Shown one piece after another: positions 27,413 to 35,783 of a stretch of DNA of 64,000 nucleotides. Made by a program: the position numbers and the translations under genes. How positions within the stretch are numbered: the first letter of the stretch is position 1; each line of letters starts with the position of its first letter. Under the pieces are notes generated by a model, which was given only the letters and a program-made list of their open reading frames with translations, was not told the DNA's origin and ran no database searches. The stretch comes from Christensenella minuta (GTDB lineage: Bacteria > Bacillota > Clostridia > Christensenellales > Christensenellaceae): assembly GCF_003628755.1 (NCBI RefSeq), contig NZ_CP029256.1, positions 329,585 to 393,584 of the forward strand. The letters are read 5' to 3'.

Positions 27413-28747
27413 ATGGTTCATTTAATAGAGTTTTGCGGGAAGTATGCGGCGCTGGACGTGGAATCCGGGTCGGTGCACGCGATCGATAAGACCGCAATGA
27501 GCGTGCTTACATTTAAAAATGCGGGCAAGACAAACGAACAGATCGTAAACGACCTGGGGGAGGAAGCGCGCGAGGCGCTGGATGAGATCGAGGAGCTCGA
27601 GCGGCAGGGCCTTTTATATTCGGAATGCGAAATCAGCGGCGAAAACGCGCAGTTTAACACACCTGTGATTAAAGCGCTGTGCCTGCTTGTTGCGCAGGAC
27701 TGCAACCTCCGGTGCTCTTACTGTTTTGCGGACACCGGGGAATACCACGGGGCGCGGGCGCTGATGGATGCGGAGACGGCAAAGGCGGCAATCGATTTTT
27801 TGATCGGGCATTCCGGCGGGCGCAGGAACCTCGAGGTTGATTTTTTCGGCGGCGAGCCGCTGATGAATTTTGATGTTGTGAAGCAGACCGTGGAATACGG
27901 AAGACAGCAGGAAAAGGCGCATGGCAAGAATATTCGCTTTACGCTGACGACAAACGCCTACCATGTGACGGACGAGATGGCGGATTTTATCAACAAAGAG
28001 ATGAAAAACGTAGTCATCAGTATTGACGGGCGAAAAGAGATACACGATAAGATGCGTAAAAACGTCGCCGGAAAAGGCAGCTACGACAGGGTGCTGGAAA
28101 ATGCGCGCAAGATCGTGGACGGGCGCAAAGGTCAGGAATACTATGTGCGCGGTACCTATACGGCGGAAAATCTTGATTTTTCAAACGACGTATGCGCAAT
28201 TGCTGATGCGGGCTTTGACCAGATTTCCGTGGAACCGGTGGTAACGGGCGAGAGCTATGCAATCAGGGCGGAGCATATTCCGCAGCTGAAACATGAATAT
28301 GAGATTCTGGCGCGCGAATACCTGAAGCGGGAAAAGGCGGGACGGGGATTCAATTTTTTCCATTTTATGATCGATCTTAATTCAGGTCCGTGCCTGAACA
28401 AGCGGCTCCGGGGATGCGGGGCGGGAAGCGAATATTTGGCGGTGACGGCCGACGGTAACCTTTATCCCTGCCACCAGTTTGCCGGTATGGAGGATTTTTA
28501 CATGGGCAACGTCCATGATGCGGATGTGGACCAGGGAATCAAAAAGATGTTTATGGATACCCATGTTTTCACCAAAAAAGGATGCAGCGAATGCTGGGCG
28601 AAATATTATTGCTCGGGCGGGTGTGCGGCAAACGCATACCATTCCACCGGGGATATCAGGAAGCCATATGAAATTGGCTGCGAGACGGAAAAAAAGCGGA
28701 TCGAGACCGCGATAGCGATCAAGGTTTTCGAGGAGGACTTACTATGA
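27413..28747 (+). CDS. scfB: SCIFF radical-SAM maturase with SPASM domain
   Basis: 444 residues. An N-terminal peptide-binding region (RRE-like, about 1-80) precedes the radical-SAM motif CNLRCSYC (about 98-105), with FFGGEPLMN following. The C-terminal SPASM domain has auxiliary cluster cysteines (GPCLNKRLRGCGAG, YPCHQF, CSECWAKYYCSGGC). It forms the thioether bonds of SCIFF, as CteB does. The final ATGA overlaps the start of the carbonic anhydrase gene, so the two share a transcript. Confidence 0.96.
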   Translation: MVHLIEFCGKYAALDVESGSVHAIDKTAMSVLTFKNAGKTNEQIVNDLGEEAREALDEIEELERQGLLYSECEISGENAQFNTPVIKALCLLVAQDCNLRCSYCFADTGEYHGARALMDAETAKAAIDFLIGHSGGRRNLEVDFFGGEPLMNFDVVKQTVEYGRQQEKAHGKNIRFTLTTNAYHVTDEMADFINKEMKNVVISIDGRKEIHDKMRKNVAGKGSYDRVLENARKIVDGRKGQEYYVRGTYTAENLDFSNDVCAIADAGFDQISVEPVVTGESYAIRAEHIPQLKHEYEILAREYLKREKAGRGFNFFHFMIDLNSGPCLNKRLRGCGAGSEYLAVTADGNLYPCHQFAGMEDFYMGNVHDADVDQGIKKMFMDTHVFTKKGCSECWAKYYCSGGCAANAYHSTGDIRKPYEIGCETEKKRIETAIAIKVFEEDLL

Positions 28748-29265
28748 TTACAAAGGTAAAAGGGAAAACGCCGCAGATCGACGCAACGGCTTTCGTACAT
28801 AAAAGCGCGGTGGTTGCGGGCGATGTTATATTGAAGGAGAATGCGAGCGTCTGGCCGTGTGCAGTCGTGCGGGGAGACATCGGGCAGCCGATTTTGATAG
28901 GGAAAAATTCCAATGTGCAGGATAACAGTGTGCTGCATACCAACGATGAAGAGCCGCTTGTGATCGGCGATAATGTTGTGGTGGGGCATAATGCGAATCT
29001 GCATTCCTGCGAGATCGGGGAGGGGTCCCTGATCGGCATCGGCGCGGTGGTGCTGGACGGCGTTAAGATCGGGAAGAACTGCCTTGTGGCGGCGGGGGCG
29101 CTTGTAACGCCGAACAAGGAATTCCCGGACGGAAGCATGATCATGGGGTCGCCTGCCAAGGCGACGCGGACGCTGGGGCAGAAGGATATCGATTATCAGC
29201 GCAGCCTCGTAGAGCATTATGTAAACGAAGCAAAAGAATATCTGGAGACGGAAGAAGAACAGTAA
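28744..29265 (+). CDS. Gamma-class carbonic anhydrase family protein
   Basis: 173 residues forming a left-handed beta-helix with hexapeptide repeats (e.g. VVAGDVILKENASVWPCAVVRGD). Metal-binding His appear in NSVLHTN, VVVGHNANLHSCEIG (HxxxxH). It belongs to the YrdA/PaaY/CaiE group, trimeric zinc proteins that may hydrate CO2 or act on thioesters. It overlaps scfB by 4 bp, though a functional tie to SCIFF is not known. Confidence 0.93.
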   Translation: MITKVKGKTPQIDATAFVHKSAVVAGDVILKENASVWPCAVVRGDIGQPILIGKNSNVQDNSVLHTNDEEPLVIGDNVVVGHNANLHSCEIGEGSLIGIGAVVLDGVKIGKNCLVAAGALVTPNKEFPDGSMIMGSPAKATRTLGQKDIDYQRSLVEHYVNEAKEYLETEEEQ

Positions 29266-29273
29266 AACCGGGG

Positions 29274-29308
29274 AAAAAAGCGGCGGCCTTCTGGCAGCCG
29301 CTTTTTTT
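29274..29308 (+). terminator. Terminator after the gamma carbonic anhydrase gene
   Basis: AAAAAAGCGGCGGCC and GGCAGCCGCTTTTTTT arms around TTCT with one mismatch. Confidence 0.85.
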
Positions 29309-29321
29309 GGTGCGGCAAAAC

Positions 29322-29350
29322 TTGCACAGAAGCGTATTTTTCGTTATACT
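29322..29350 (+). promoter_or_regulatory. Promoter of putP
   Basis: TTGCAC, 17 bp, TATACT, about 45 bp before the putP ATG. Confidence 0.7.
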
Positions 29351-29395
29351 AAATAAATCAATTGTTTCATTTCATATCGAAAAAGGGGAATTTGT

Positions 29396-30886
29396 ATGGA
29401 GTTTGATTGGGGCGTAGTTATCTCTTTTATTGGCTATTTTGTCTTTGTTCTGCTGATCGGGTTTTATTTTTATAAGAAATCATCCAACCTTTCAGATTAT
29501 ATGCTCGGCGGCAGGGGGCTCAATCCGGCGGTGACGGCGCTTTCCGCGCAGGCATCGGACATGAGCGGGTGGCTCCTGATGGGGCTGCCGGGGGCGCTGT
29601 ATCTTTCCGGTATGAGCGAGGTATGGATCGGGGTCGGCCTCGCTGTGGGCGCATACTGCTCATGGCTGGTCGTTGCCAAACGCCTGCGCCAGTATTCCTA
29701 TGTGGCGGGCGATTCAATTACGGTTCCGCAATTTTTTGAAAACCGCTTTAAGGATGAAAAAGGCGTCCTTCGCCTGATTAGTTCAGCGGTTATTCTGGTC
29801 TTTTTTACTTTTTATGTAGTCTCGGGATTTGTATCCGGCGGGACGGTATTTACGGCGGTCTTCCCCGGGATGGATTACCAGGCGGCGATGATTATCTGCG
29901 CAGCGGTCATCATTGTTTATACGTTTATGGGCGGATTTAAGGCTGTGTGCTGGACGGACTTCTTTCAGGGCATGCTGATGCTGGTGGCGATTTTTGTCGT
30001 GCCGCTTGCCGCTATGGGTAAGCTTGGCGGGCCTACGGAGGCGGTAAACGCGGCGAACAACATTGCGCCCGGGTTCCTCGACCCGTTTACCAATACGGAC
30101 GGCACGCCGCTTTCGCCGATGGTGCTGATCTCAAACCTTGCATGGGGCCTCGGTTATTTCGGTATGCCGCATATTATCATCCGCTATATGGCGATCAAAG
30201 AACCGCGCATGATAAAGACCTCGCGGAGGATTGCCACGGGATGGATCGTACTTGCGCTTGCGGGCGCTGTGATGGTGGGTATCATTGGCCGGGTGTACCT
30301 CGGCGATATGTTCACGGATGCGGCGGGCGCGCAGACCGTGTTCCTGGTGATGGCAGGGAAGCTCTTTGTGCCTGTAATCGCGGGCATTCTGCTTTCGGCG
30401 ATTCTTGCGGCCGTTATGAGCACGGCGGATTCCCAGCTGCTGGTTGCGTCTTCGGCGATTACGGCTGATATTTATGAGAAATTTACAAAGAAAAAACCTT
30501 CCGAAAAGAAATTGATGTGGATCGGGCGAATCGGTGTGATTATTATCGCGGTGATCGCGGCTGTGCTTGCACGCGATCCGCAGACCTCTATCATGTCGGT
30601 CGTTTCCTTCGCATGGGCGGGCTTCGGCAGCGCTTTCGGTCCGATCGTGCTACTTGCGCTGTTCTGGAAACGGACGACGGCGAGAGGCGCGATTGCCGGG
30701 ATGGCGACCGGATTCGTGATTTCGATCCTGTGGAACCAGCTGTGGGCTGGACCGACAGGGCTGTATGAGATCGTGCCCGGCTTCCTGCTTGCGCTGGCGG
30801 TTTGCGTCATCGTGAGCCTGTTGGATAAAAAACCTTCTGCCGATATCGAAAAGGAATTCGAGGAAGCAAAAGTGAGCGAAGCGTAA
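29396..30886 (+). CDS. putP: Sodium/proline symporter
   Basis: 496 residues, about 13 membrane helices of the SSS (solute:sodium symporter) family. LGGRGLNPAVTALSAQASDMSGWLLMGLPGALYLSG, KRLRQYSYVAGDSITVPQFFENRF and ILAAVMSTADSQLLVASSAITADIYEKF (sodium-site Ser residues) match PutP. It imports proline with sodium as nutrient or osmolyte. It has its own promoter and terminator; no proline catabolic gene is adjacent. Confidence 0.95.
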   Translation: MEFDWGVVISFIGYFVFVLLIGFYFYKKSSNLSDYMLGGRGLNPAVTALSAQASDMSGWLLMGLPGALYLSGMSEVWIGVGLAVGAYCSWLVVAKRLRQYSYVAGDSITVPQFFENRFKDEKGVLRLISSAVILVFFTFYVVSGFVSGGTVFTAVFPGMDYQAAMIICAAVIIVYTFMGGFKAVCWTDFFQGMLMLVAIFVVPLAAMGKLGGPTEAVNAANNIAPGFLDPFTNTDGTPLSPMVLISNLAWGLGYFGMPHIIIRYMAIKEPRMIKTSRRIATGWIVLALAGAVMVGIIGRVYLGDMFTDAAGAQTVFLVMAGKLFVPVIAGILLSAILAAVMSTADSQLLVASSAITADIYEKFTKKKPSEKKLMWIGRIGVIIIAVIAAVLARDPQTSIMSVVSFAWAGFGSAFGPIVLLALFWKRTTARGAIAGMATGFVISILWNQLWAGPTGLYEIVPGFLLALAVCVIVSLLDKKPSADIEKEFEEAKVSEA

Positions 30887-30901
30887 GGCTATTGTGAAAC
30901 A

Positions 30902-30938
30902 AAAGGCGGGTCCGCGCGTAAAGGGCCCGCCTTTTTTT
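30902..30938. terminator. Bidirectional terminator between putP and the pirin gene
   Basis: AAAGGCGGGTCC and GGGCCCGCCTTTTTTT with one mismatch around a 9-nt loop, lying between the two convergent stops. Confidence 0.85.
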
Positions 30939-30951
30939 ATGCCAGGAACTG

Positions 30952-31794
30952 TTATTTGTGTTTGATAAACGTACCGTCCTGCAATTCGGAAAACGCTTCG
31001 TCGAGTTCGTCCGGCGTATTCATTACGATGGGGCCGCCCCATGAGACCGGTTCTTTGAGCGGTTTCCCGGCAAAATAGGCGAAACGGACTCCGTCGGGAC
31101 CGGCGTGCACGGTGAATTGATCCCCGTGGCCGAACAGGGCCGCGGTTTTTTCCGGGATAAGCTGCTTGCCATCCCCGAAGCGCGCGCTTCCCTCGAAGAG
31201 ATACACAAATACATTTTTTTCGGCATCTGTTGGAAACGCGAGCGTCCCGCCGGGAGCGACCGCAACGTCGAGCAGGTCGGCCTTCACGTAACCGCCCTGC
31301 GCCCGGCCATCCTGGCCGTCGAAGGACCCGCCGATGATACGCACGGTCGCGCTGCCGCGTTCGACTGCGGTAATCATATCCTCTGTGATATCGAAATACT
31401 TAGGCTCCGTCATTTTATCTTTTCGGGGAAGGTTAATCCAAAGCTGGTAGCCAAGCATGCGGTCCGCAGCCTGGGGCATCTCCTGGTGGAGCACGCCGCT
31501 TCCGGCCGTCATCCACTGGCAGCCGCCGTCACAAATACTCCCTTTATTGCCCATGCTGTCGCTGTGTTCGATACCGCCGTGAATCAGATAAGTCACGGTT
31601 TCGATCCCACGGTGCGGATGCCAGGGGAACCCCTTGATATAATCGGCGGGATTTTTGGAATCGAACGCGTCGAGCATGAGGAACGGATCGAAGTCCTCCA
31701 CGTCGCGTCCAGAGATGACGCGCACTAAATTCACGCCCGCTCCATCCTGTGTATGGATCCCTGTTACGGTTTTTATGATATTTCTGTCTGCCAT
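30952..31794 (-). CDS. Pirin family protein
   Basis: 280 residues, two cupin domains. The N-terminal metal site is recognisable: FPWHPHRGIETVTYLIHGGIEH and QWMTAGSGVLHQEMP supply the His/His/His/Glu set. Bacterial pirins such as YhhW show quercetinase-type activity, but the physiological substrate is generally unknown. Divergent from a nucleoside hydrolase gene; GGAGCGAT-like site precedes the ATG at 31794. Confidence 0.94.
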   Translation of the reverse strand: MADRNIIKTVTGIHTQDGAGVNLVRVISGRDVEDFDPFLMLDAFDSKNPADYIKGFPWHPHRGIETVTYLIHGGIEHSDSMGNKGSICDGGCQWMTAGSGVLHQEMPQAADRMLGYQLWINLPRKDKMTEPKYFDITEDMITAVERGSATVRIIGGSFDGQDGRAQGGYVKADLLDVAVAPGGTLAFPTDAEKNVFVYLFEGSARFGDGKQLIPEKTAALFGHGDQFTVHAGPDGVRFAYFAGKPLKEPVSWGGPIVMNTPDELDEAFSELQDGTFIKHK

Positions 31795-31886
31795 AATATC
31801 GCTCCTTTCGAGTTATGCTATTAATAAACGGTTTTCCCACCCGCTTACCATATTTTGCGGTATACTGGATGGGAGGAGGGAAAGCA

Positions 31887-32810
31887 ATGAAACGGAATAT
31901 TATTATCGACTGCGATCCTGGCCACGACGACGCGGTGGCACTTGTGCTTGCGGCGCGGGCGGCAGGCCTCGCGCTGATGGGTGTGACGGTGGTGGCGGGC
32001 AATAGCGGACTTGCGAACACCGTGCGCAATGCGCTCAACATACTTGCTTTTGCGGGGGCAAAAGACGTACCTGTGTACGCCGGATGTGGGAAACCGTTGG
32101 AACGGGAATTGCTGAACCAGTCCGGCGAGAGGATACATGGTAAAGACGGACTGGGGGACTACCGGTTTGATGCGGAGGCGGAGCGGCCGCAGGAAAAGAA
32201 TGCTGTAGACTATCTGGCGGAGACATTGAATGCCGCAAAAGAGAAGGTTACGCTCGTGTGCCTCGGACCGCTGACCAATATTGCGGCGGCGTTCCGGCAA
32301 TGCCCGGAATGCAGGCGGAATGTGGAATGCCTCGTAATTATGGGCGGGGCGGTGTACGTACCGGGCAACGTTACGCCCGCGGCTGAATTTAATTTCTATG
32401 TGGACCCTGAGGCGGCGGAAATTGTGATGTCGAGCGGGTGTAAAATCTATTTGCATCCGCTTGACGTGACGATGCGCGCTTTATTCGGGAAGGAAGAGAT
32501 CGAAGCGCTCCGATGTTCAACAAGCAGGCTGGCGCAGTTTGTGGGGAGTCTGCTCGCGCTATATGCGGGGACCTACGAGCGTGAGCTTGGATTTTATGCC
32601 TGTCCGGTGCATGACGCACTGTGCATCGGCGTACTGGTGGAGCCCACACTGGTGGAGTATGAAAATACCGCAATCGGCGTCCTCACTGCGGGAGAGATGG
32701 CTGGGAAATGCGTGCCCGGTGCTGCCGGAGGGAACACATGGTTTGGCACGAAGATCGACAGCGGGAGATTTGTGAAGCTCGTGACAGATATGGTTTCGGC
32801 GGAAGAATAA
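31887..32810 (+). CDS. Inosine/uridine-preferring nucleoside hydrolase family
   Basis: 307 residues from the ATG at 31887 (GGGAGGAGGG precedes; the frame extends 24 codons further upstream without a site). IIIDCDPGHDDAVAL is the calcium-binding signature; LGPLTNIAAAF, MGGAVYVPGNVTPAAEFNFYVDPEAA and VHDALCIGVLV complete the family. It cleaves the N-glycosidic bond of ribonucleosides for base and ribose salvage. Specificity is not clear from sequence. Confidence 0.95.
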   Translation: MKRNIIIDCDPGHDDAVALVLAARAAGLALMGVTVVAGNSGLANTVRNALNILAFAGAKDVPVYAGCGKPLERELLNQSGERIHGKDGLGDYRFDAEAERPQEKNAVDYLAETLNAAKEKVTLVCLGPLTNIAAAFRQCPECRRNVECLVIMGGAVYVPGNVTPAAEFNFYVDPEAAEIVMSSGCKIYLHPLDVTMRALFGKEEIEALRCSTSRLAQFVGSLLALYAGTYERELGFYACPVHDALCIGVLVEPTLVEYENTAIGVLTAGEMAGKCVPGAAGGNTWFGTKIDSGRFVKLVTDMVSAEE

Positions 32811-32878
32811 TTTGTTTGGTTTGGGGAAAATGCCTTATATATATACCATCAGGCAAAGGAAAAGGATGGTGTGATATC

Positions 32879-33172
32879 ATGACAGAGAAATATTTTTTGG
32901 GATTTCAGGAAGTTCCTTTTGGAGAGTTCCAGGATGCGCGCGCAAAGGCGGAAGAAAAGGGATATACGGTTGCCGCGGAGCGCGAGGAAAATGGATACCC
33001 GGAATATGAACTGAAAAATGGAGATGTAATCCGGGGCGATAAGCAGGGCGGTTTTAACCGGATGGAAGGCGGAGAACCGCAGGAGAGATGGAGCGTCGGT
33101 ACGGTAAACCAGTATTCGCAGGGAGAAGCGATGGGGACCGGAGACGTGGCTTTCTTTATGCCAGCGAAATAG
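32879..33172 (+). CDS. Small hypothetical protein (97 residues)
   Basis: The ATG at 32879 follows AAAGGATGG; the frame upstream reads back into the nucleoside hydrolase and is not convincing. The protein is polar and soluble (MTEKYFLGFQEVPFGEFQDARAKAEEKGYTVAAEREENGY, then VGTVNQYSQGEAMGTGDVAFFMPAK), with no signal, helix or Cys pattern. A good terminator follows, so it is likely a real gene. I do not recognise a family. Confidence 0.75.
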   Translation: MTEKYFLGFQEVPFGEFQDARAKAEEKGYTVAAEREENGYPEYELKNGDVIRGDKQGGFNRMEGGEPQERWSVGTVNQYSQGEAMGTGDVAFFMPAK

Positions 33173-33181
33173 ACTGGAAGA

Positions 33182-33216
33182 AAAAACTCCCGCGTTTCTT
33201 TTGCGGGAGTTTTTTA
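33182..33216 (+). terminator. Terminator after the 97-residue protein gene
   Basis: AAAAAACTCCCGC and GCGGGAGTTTTTT arms around a 9-nt loop. Confidence 0.9.
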
Positions 33217-33228
33217 TGCAGAAAAGGA

Positions 33229-33257
33229 TTGTGTATTTCAAAAAAATCTGATAAAAT
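33229..33257 (+). promoter_or_regulatory. Promoter of tRNA-Pro
   Basis: TTGTGT, 17 bp, TAAAAT ending 23 bp before the tRNA 5' end. Confidence 0.6.
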
Positions 33258-33280
33258 ATTATGGTGTCAGAAATAAATGT

Positions 33281-33357
33281 CTGGGTGTGGCTCAGCTTGG
33301 TAGAGTACCTGAATGGGGTTCAGGGGGTCGGAGGTTCAAATCCTCTCACCCAGACCA
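33281..33357 (+). tRNA. tRNA-Pro (GGG anticodon)
   Basis: 77 nt with CCA encoded. Acceptor CTGGGTG/CACCCAG with discriminator A; D stem GCTC/GAGT; anticodon stem CCTGA/TCAGG around ATGGGGT, giving GGG at positions 34-36; T stem GGAGG/CCTCT with TTCAAAT loop. It reads CCC and CCU proline codons. Its 3' end is repeated at 34962-34973, marking it as an integration site. Confidence 0.95.
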
Positions 33358-33358
33358 A
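33347..33358 (+). repeat. Left attachment-type repeat (tRNA-Pro 3' end)
   Basis: CACCCAGACCAA, the last acceptor-stem strand, discriminator and CCA of tRNA-Pro plus one A. Identical to 34962-34973. Confidence 0.75.
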
Positions 33359-33366
33359 ACGACAAT

Positions 33367-33403
33367 AATCCGAACCTTTCTTTATAAAAGAAGCGTTCGG
33401 ATT
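33367..33403. terminator. Stem-loop just inside the left end of the island
   Basis: AATCCGAAC and GTTCGGATT arms with a partly paired AT loop, then TTGTTGTTT. It may end the tRNA transcript from the left and the nuclease transcript from the right. Confidence 0.6.
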
Positions 33404-33477
33404 TGTTGTTTATACTGCTCGATTTTAATTTCCCCCCAAATAGCCACAGTATGTTATTTAGAATGAAAATTTTTTGA

Positions 33478-34662
33478 TCAACTAATATGCAATATGCTAT
33501 CTGTTATATCGATATGATCTTTTTCACCACGAGCTAACAAATACTTATCACCTTGTTGTCGGATAACAATATGCCAGTACATCCGTCCATTGTTATCCGT
33601 TATCCACATCTTACTTAAGTATTCCAAAAATTTATTATACTCGAACATAAAGACTAAATCAGAGCTCCCGCAGCCAAAACAAATATATGCTTTTTTATAC
33701 TTGCTTAACGACTCTTTTTGCGATGGGTGGAAAGCAAACCAGTAACTTCCATTCTTATCTGTTCCATGGTTCTTTGAAACTGCACAAGTTAATCCGATAC
33801 CTTTTTCTGAGTTGTCAAACAGTGTTCGCATCCTTTTTTTGAAAGGTATTCCCATTTTCTTTTGTATGACCGAGATACATGCATCGTGGAATGCTACCGG
33901 TTTTTGCTTATCCTTTTGTTCAGGATTAGAAGAATGTTGTATTATTTCAGAAACCGATCCCTCAACAACCTGTGAATCACGCCCAGCAATAAAAATTGTA
34001 TCGATCAGATAATCTAATCGAGTAAACTCCATAGGTTTTAGCACTTGACATATATGCTCAAAAGTAGCTTCGTCATCCAATAGCTCTTCCTTTAAATGCA
34101 ATAGCTTTAATAGAGCATCTGTACTGATTAAGCGTATATCCCAAGCGTGCTTTGAGCCCCGAATTTGCGCCTCCAGTCCTCCAGTGTCTTTTCTACCAAC
34201 GACCATCAATATAGATGATCGATTACTTTGAATTTTATCTGACTTTATTAACTTTTGTCTATATTCCGCAATGGTATCAATATTTATGGAATAAGTATCT
34301 GTAGTCTTAACTTCAATAACTATATCATGATCTTTCGATAGCCATAAACCATCAAATCCGATCGAGTCCTTTTTGCCTCTATAGAGTCCGTGTTCCACGC
34401 TAAAGCCCAATCTTTTGCCCAGCTCATTTACCAGATCTTGAAGAGCATATCCTGAGAAATCAAAAGGCAGTGACAAACACTCTTCGATGTAGATTTCGAT
34501 TTGTTCTGTTGGCAATAGATCAAAAAACTCTCTCATTTCTTGACAGGTTCGGCTATTATCCATCAACTTGCCTTCGCCAGAAAAAGACAATATTTGCGCT
34601 AAACTTTTACTCTCAATCGTTTCTTTATCTCGTTTCCAAATATCAGCAATAGTTTCTGCCAT
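33478..34662 (-). CDS. Predicted PD-(D/E)XK nuclease, solitary defence-gene candidate
   Basis: 394 residues from the ATG at 34662 (CAGGAGAAG precedes; the frame runs 33 codons further without a site). Residues about 95-135 read HGLYRGKKDSIGFDGLWLSKDHDIVIEVKTTDTY. Asp in GFDG followed by EVK is the restriction-endonuclease-fold catalytic pattern. The C-terminal half (about 235-394) is unassigned and contains CFGCGSS and alternating hydrophobic strands that could be a target-recognition or regulatory domain. AT-rich codons unlike the neighbours indicate recent transfer. No methyltransferase or helicase is nearby, so a type IV-like restriction or abortive function is possible but unproven. Confidence 0.75.
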   Translation of the reverse strand: MAETIADIWKRDKETIESKSLAQILSFSGEGKLMDNSRTCQEMREFFDLLPTEQIEIYIEECLSLPFDFSGYALQDLVNELGKRLGFSVEHGLYRGKKDSIGFDGLWLSKDHDIVIEVKTTDTYSINIDTIAEYRQKLIKSDKIQSNRSSILMVVGRKDTGGLEAQIRGSKHAWDIRLISTDALLKLLHLKEELLDDEATFEHICQVLKPMEFTRLDYLIDTIFIAGRDSQVVEGSVSEIIQHSSNPEQKDKQKPVAFHDACISVIQKKMGIPFKKRMRTLFDNSEKGIGLTCAVSKNHGTDKNGSYWFAFHPSQKESLSKYKKAYICFGCGSSDLVFMFEYNKFLEYLSKMWITDNNGRMYWHIVIRQQGDKYLLARGEKDHIDITDSILHIS

Positions 34663-34961
34663 CTGGCTTCTCCTGTTTTGTGAATGTTTTAGCAAATAGA
34701 ATAGAATTATTTTAATTATAACATATAAAAAGGCAAAACATGTATAATTATCTTTTTGCAAAGCATAAATTATAGAAAAATGAAGTTAACAATCAAATTA
34801 TTAGGTAGATATAATGCTAGTTTAGGATTTTTTCTTTTTTGCACCTTGTTTAGCGCATAGTAATCTCGTTTCTCAAAAAAGATTGATTCTTAGGGTAAAT
34901 ACTGCTTTTTGTTGCTGGAAAATCCCTTTGTTATGAGCTTTTTGCGTGGATGCTGTATCGC
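34663..34961. other. AT-rich non-coding end of the island
   Basis: About 300 bp with no plausible gene on either strand. The nuclease promoter must lie here; TATAAT-like hexamers are too frequent in this composition to choose one. Confidence 0.5.
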
Positions 34962-34973
34962 CACCCAGACCAA
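34962..34973 (+). repeat. Right attachment-type repeat (copy of tRNA-Pro 3' end)
   Basis: CACCCAGACCAA, identical to 33347-33358, but preceded by TGTATCGC rather than the T-arm of a tRNA, so it is a detached 3' end and not a second tRNA. Confidence 0.75.
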
Positions 34974-34974
34974 G

Positions 34975-35009
34975 AAAACCGCTCAACCGATAGGGTTTGA
35001 GCGGTTTTT
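34975..35009. terminator. Terminator-like stem-loop at the macrodomain gene end
   Basis: AAAACCGCTCAA and TTGAGCGGTTTTT arms. The macrodomain gene's last codons and stop (NRSNPIG) are encoded within it on the minus strand. It was probably also the original terminator of tRNA-Pro. Confidence 0.75.
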
Positions 35010-35783
35010 ATTTAGATTTTTGTAAATGTTAAAATCCATATCCTTAAAAACATTGAACACGATCCTATCTATCGAAGCCGTGTTTTGCCTTAGATAGTCT
35101 TTTACTGTCTGTACTGCAATCTCTGCGGCTTCTTTATTCGGGAAGTGAAATTCGCCTGTGGAAATACAGCAAAATGCAATACTATTCAATTTATGTTCGG
35201 CGGCTATATCAAGACATGATTTATAGCAGGCCGCAAGCAGGCCGCAATCTTCCTGTGTCAAATCGCCGTGAATGATTGGGCCAACGGTATGAATCACATA
35301 TTTGCTGGGCAGGTTATAGGCGCTCGTGATCTTTGCGCTGCCTGTCGGCTCTGCGTGTTTTTGCTTCTGCATGATGTCAAAGCAATTCTGCCGAAGCTGT
35401 ACGCCCGCTGCCGTGTGAATGGCGTTGTCAATACAACCGTGGCAAGGGATGAAGCAACCCAAAAGCTGGCTGTTAGCGGCGTTTACAATCGCGTCAACTG
35501 CAAGCCGGGTAATATCACCTTGCCAAAGGTACAACCTATCGTCCGATGGACAGGGAGGTATATCTTCCAGCCTGACACTGCCTTTCGCTTTTGTTTCTTC
35601 CTGCAGGAAAGCATCCTGTACAGAAAGAAATTCCTCTGAAACAGGTTTGGGCGGCCGAATATTCACAAGCGAACGCAATAACGCCCGTTTTTGTGCGTAG
35701 CCGTTAGGAATTTGTATATCCTCTGCCGGGTGTTCATGCACAAGATAATCCAGCATATAATCAAGACGTTTTGCCTGTTCCAT
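34983..35783 (-). CDS. Zn-type macrodomain protein-ADP-ribose hydrolase
   Basis: 266 residues from the ATG at 35783 (GAAGGAGGACATC precedes; the upstream frame lies inside the sirtuin gene). An N-terminal helical extension (1-80) precedes the macrodomain. WQGDIT (87-92) and NAANSQLLGC (101-110) bind ADP-ribose; PCHGCIDNAIHTAAG (113-127) is the Cys-His-Cys zinc signature of the macrodomain class encoded with SirTM sirtuins; the second loop is CISTGEFHFPNKEAA. It should remove ADP-ribose that the sirtuin adds. The start overlaps the sirtuin stop by 23 bp, implying translational coupling. Confidence 0.93.
   Translation of the reverse strand: MEQAKRLDYMLDYLVHEHPAEDIQIPNGYAQKRALLRSLVNIRPPKPVSEEFLSVQDAFLQEETKAKGSVRLEDIPPCPSDDRLYLWQGDITRLAVDAIVNAANSQLLGCFIPCHGCIDNAIHTAAGVQLRQNCFDIMQKQKHAEPTGSAKITSAYNLPSKYVIHTVGPIIHGDLTQEDCGLLAACYKSCLDIAAEHKLNSIAFCCISTGEFHFPNKEAAEIAVQTVKDYLRQNTASIDRIVFNVFKDMDFNIYKNLNKNRSNPIG

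Larger units (their letters stand above)
33347..34973. mobile_element. 1.6-kb island inserted at tRNA-Pro, no integrase
   Basis: Bounded by 12-bp direct repeats of the tRNA 3' end. The interior is visibly more AT-rich than both flanks and holds one gene, a predicted nuclease. Beyond the right repeat comes a terminator-like stem (34975-35009) of the kind that normally ends a tRNA transcript, as if the island separated the tRNA from it. No recombinase is inside, so it is either moved in trans or is what remains of a larger element. Confidence 0.6.
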
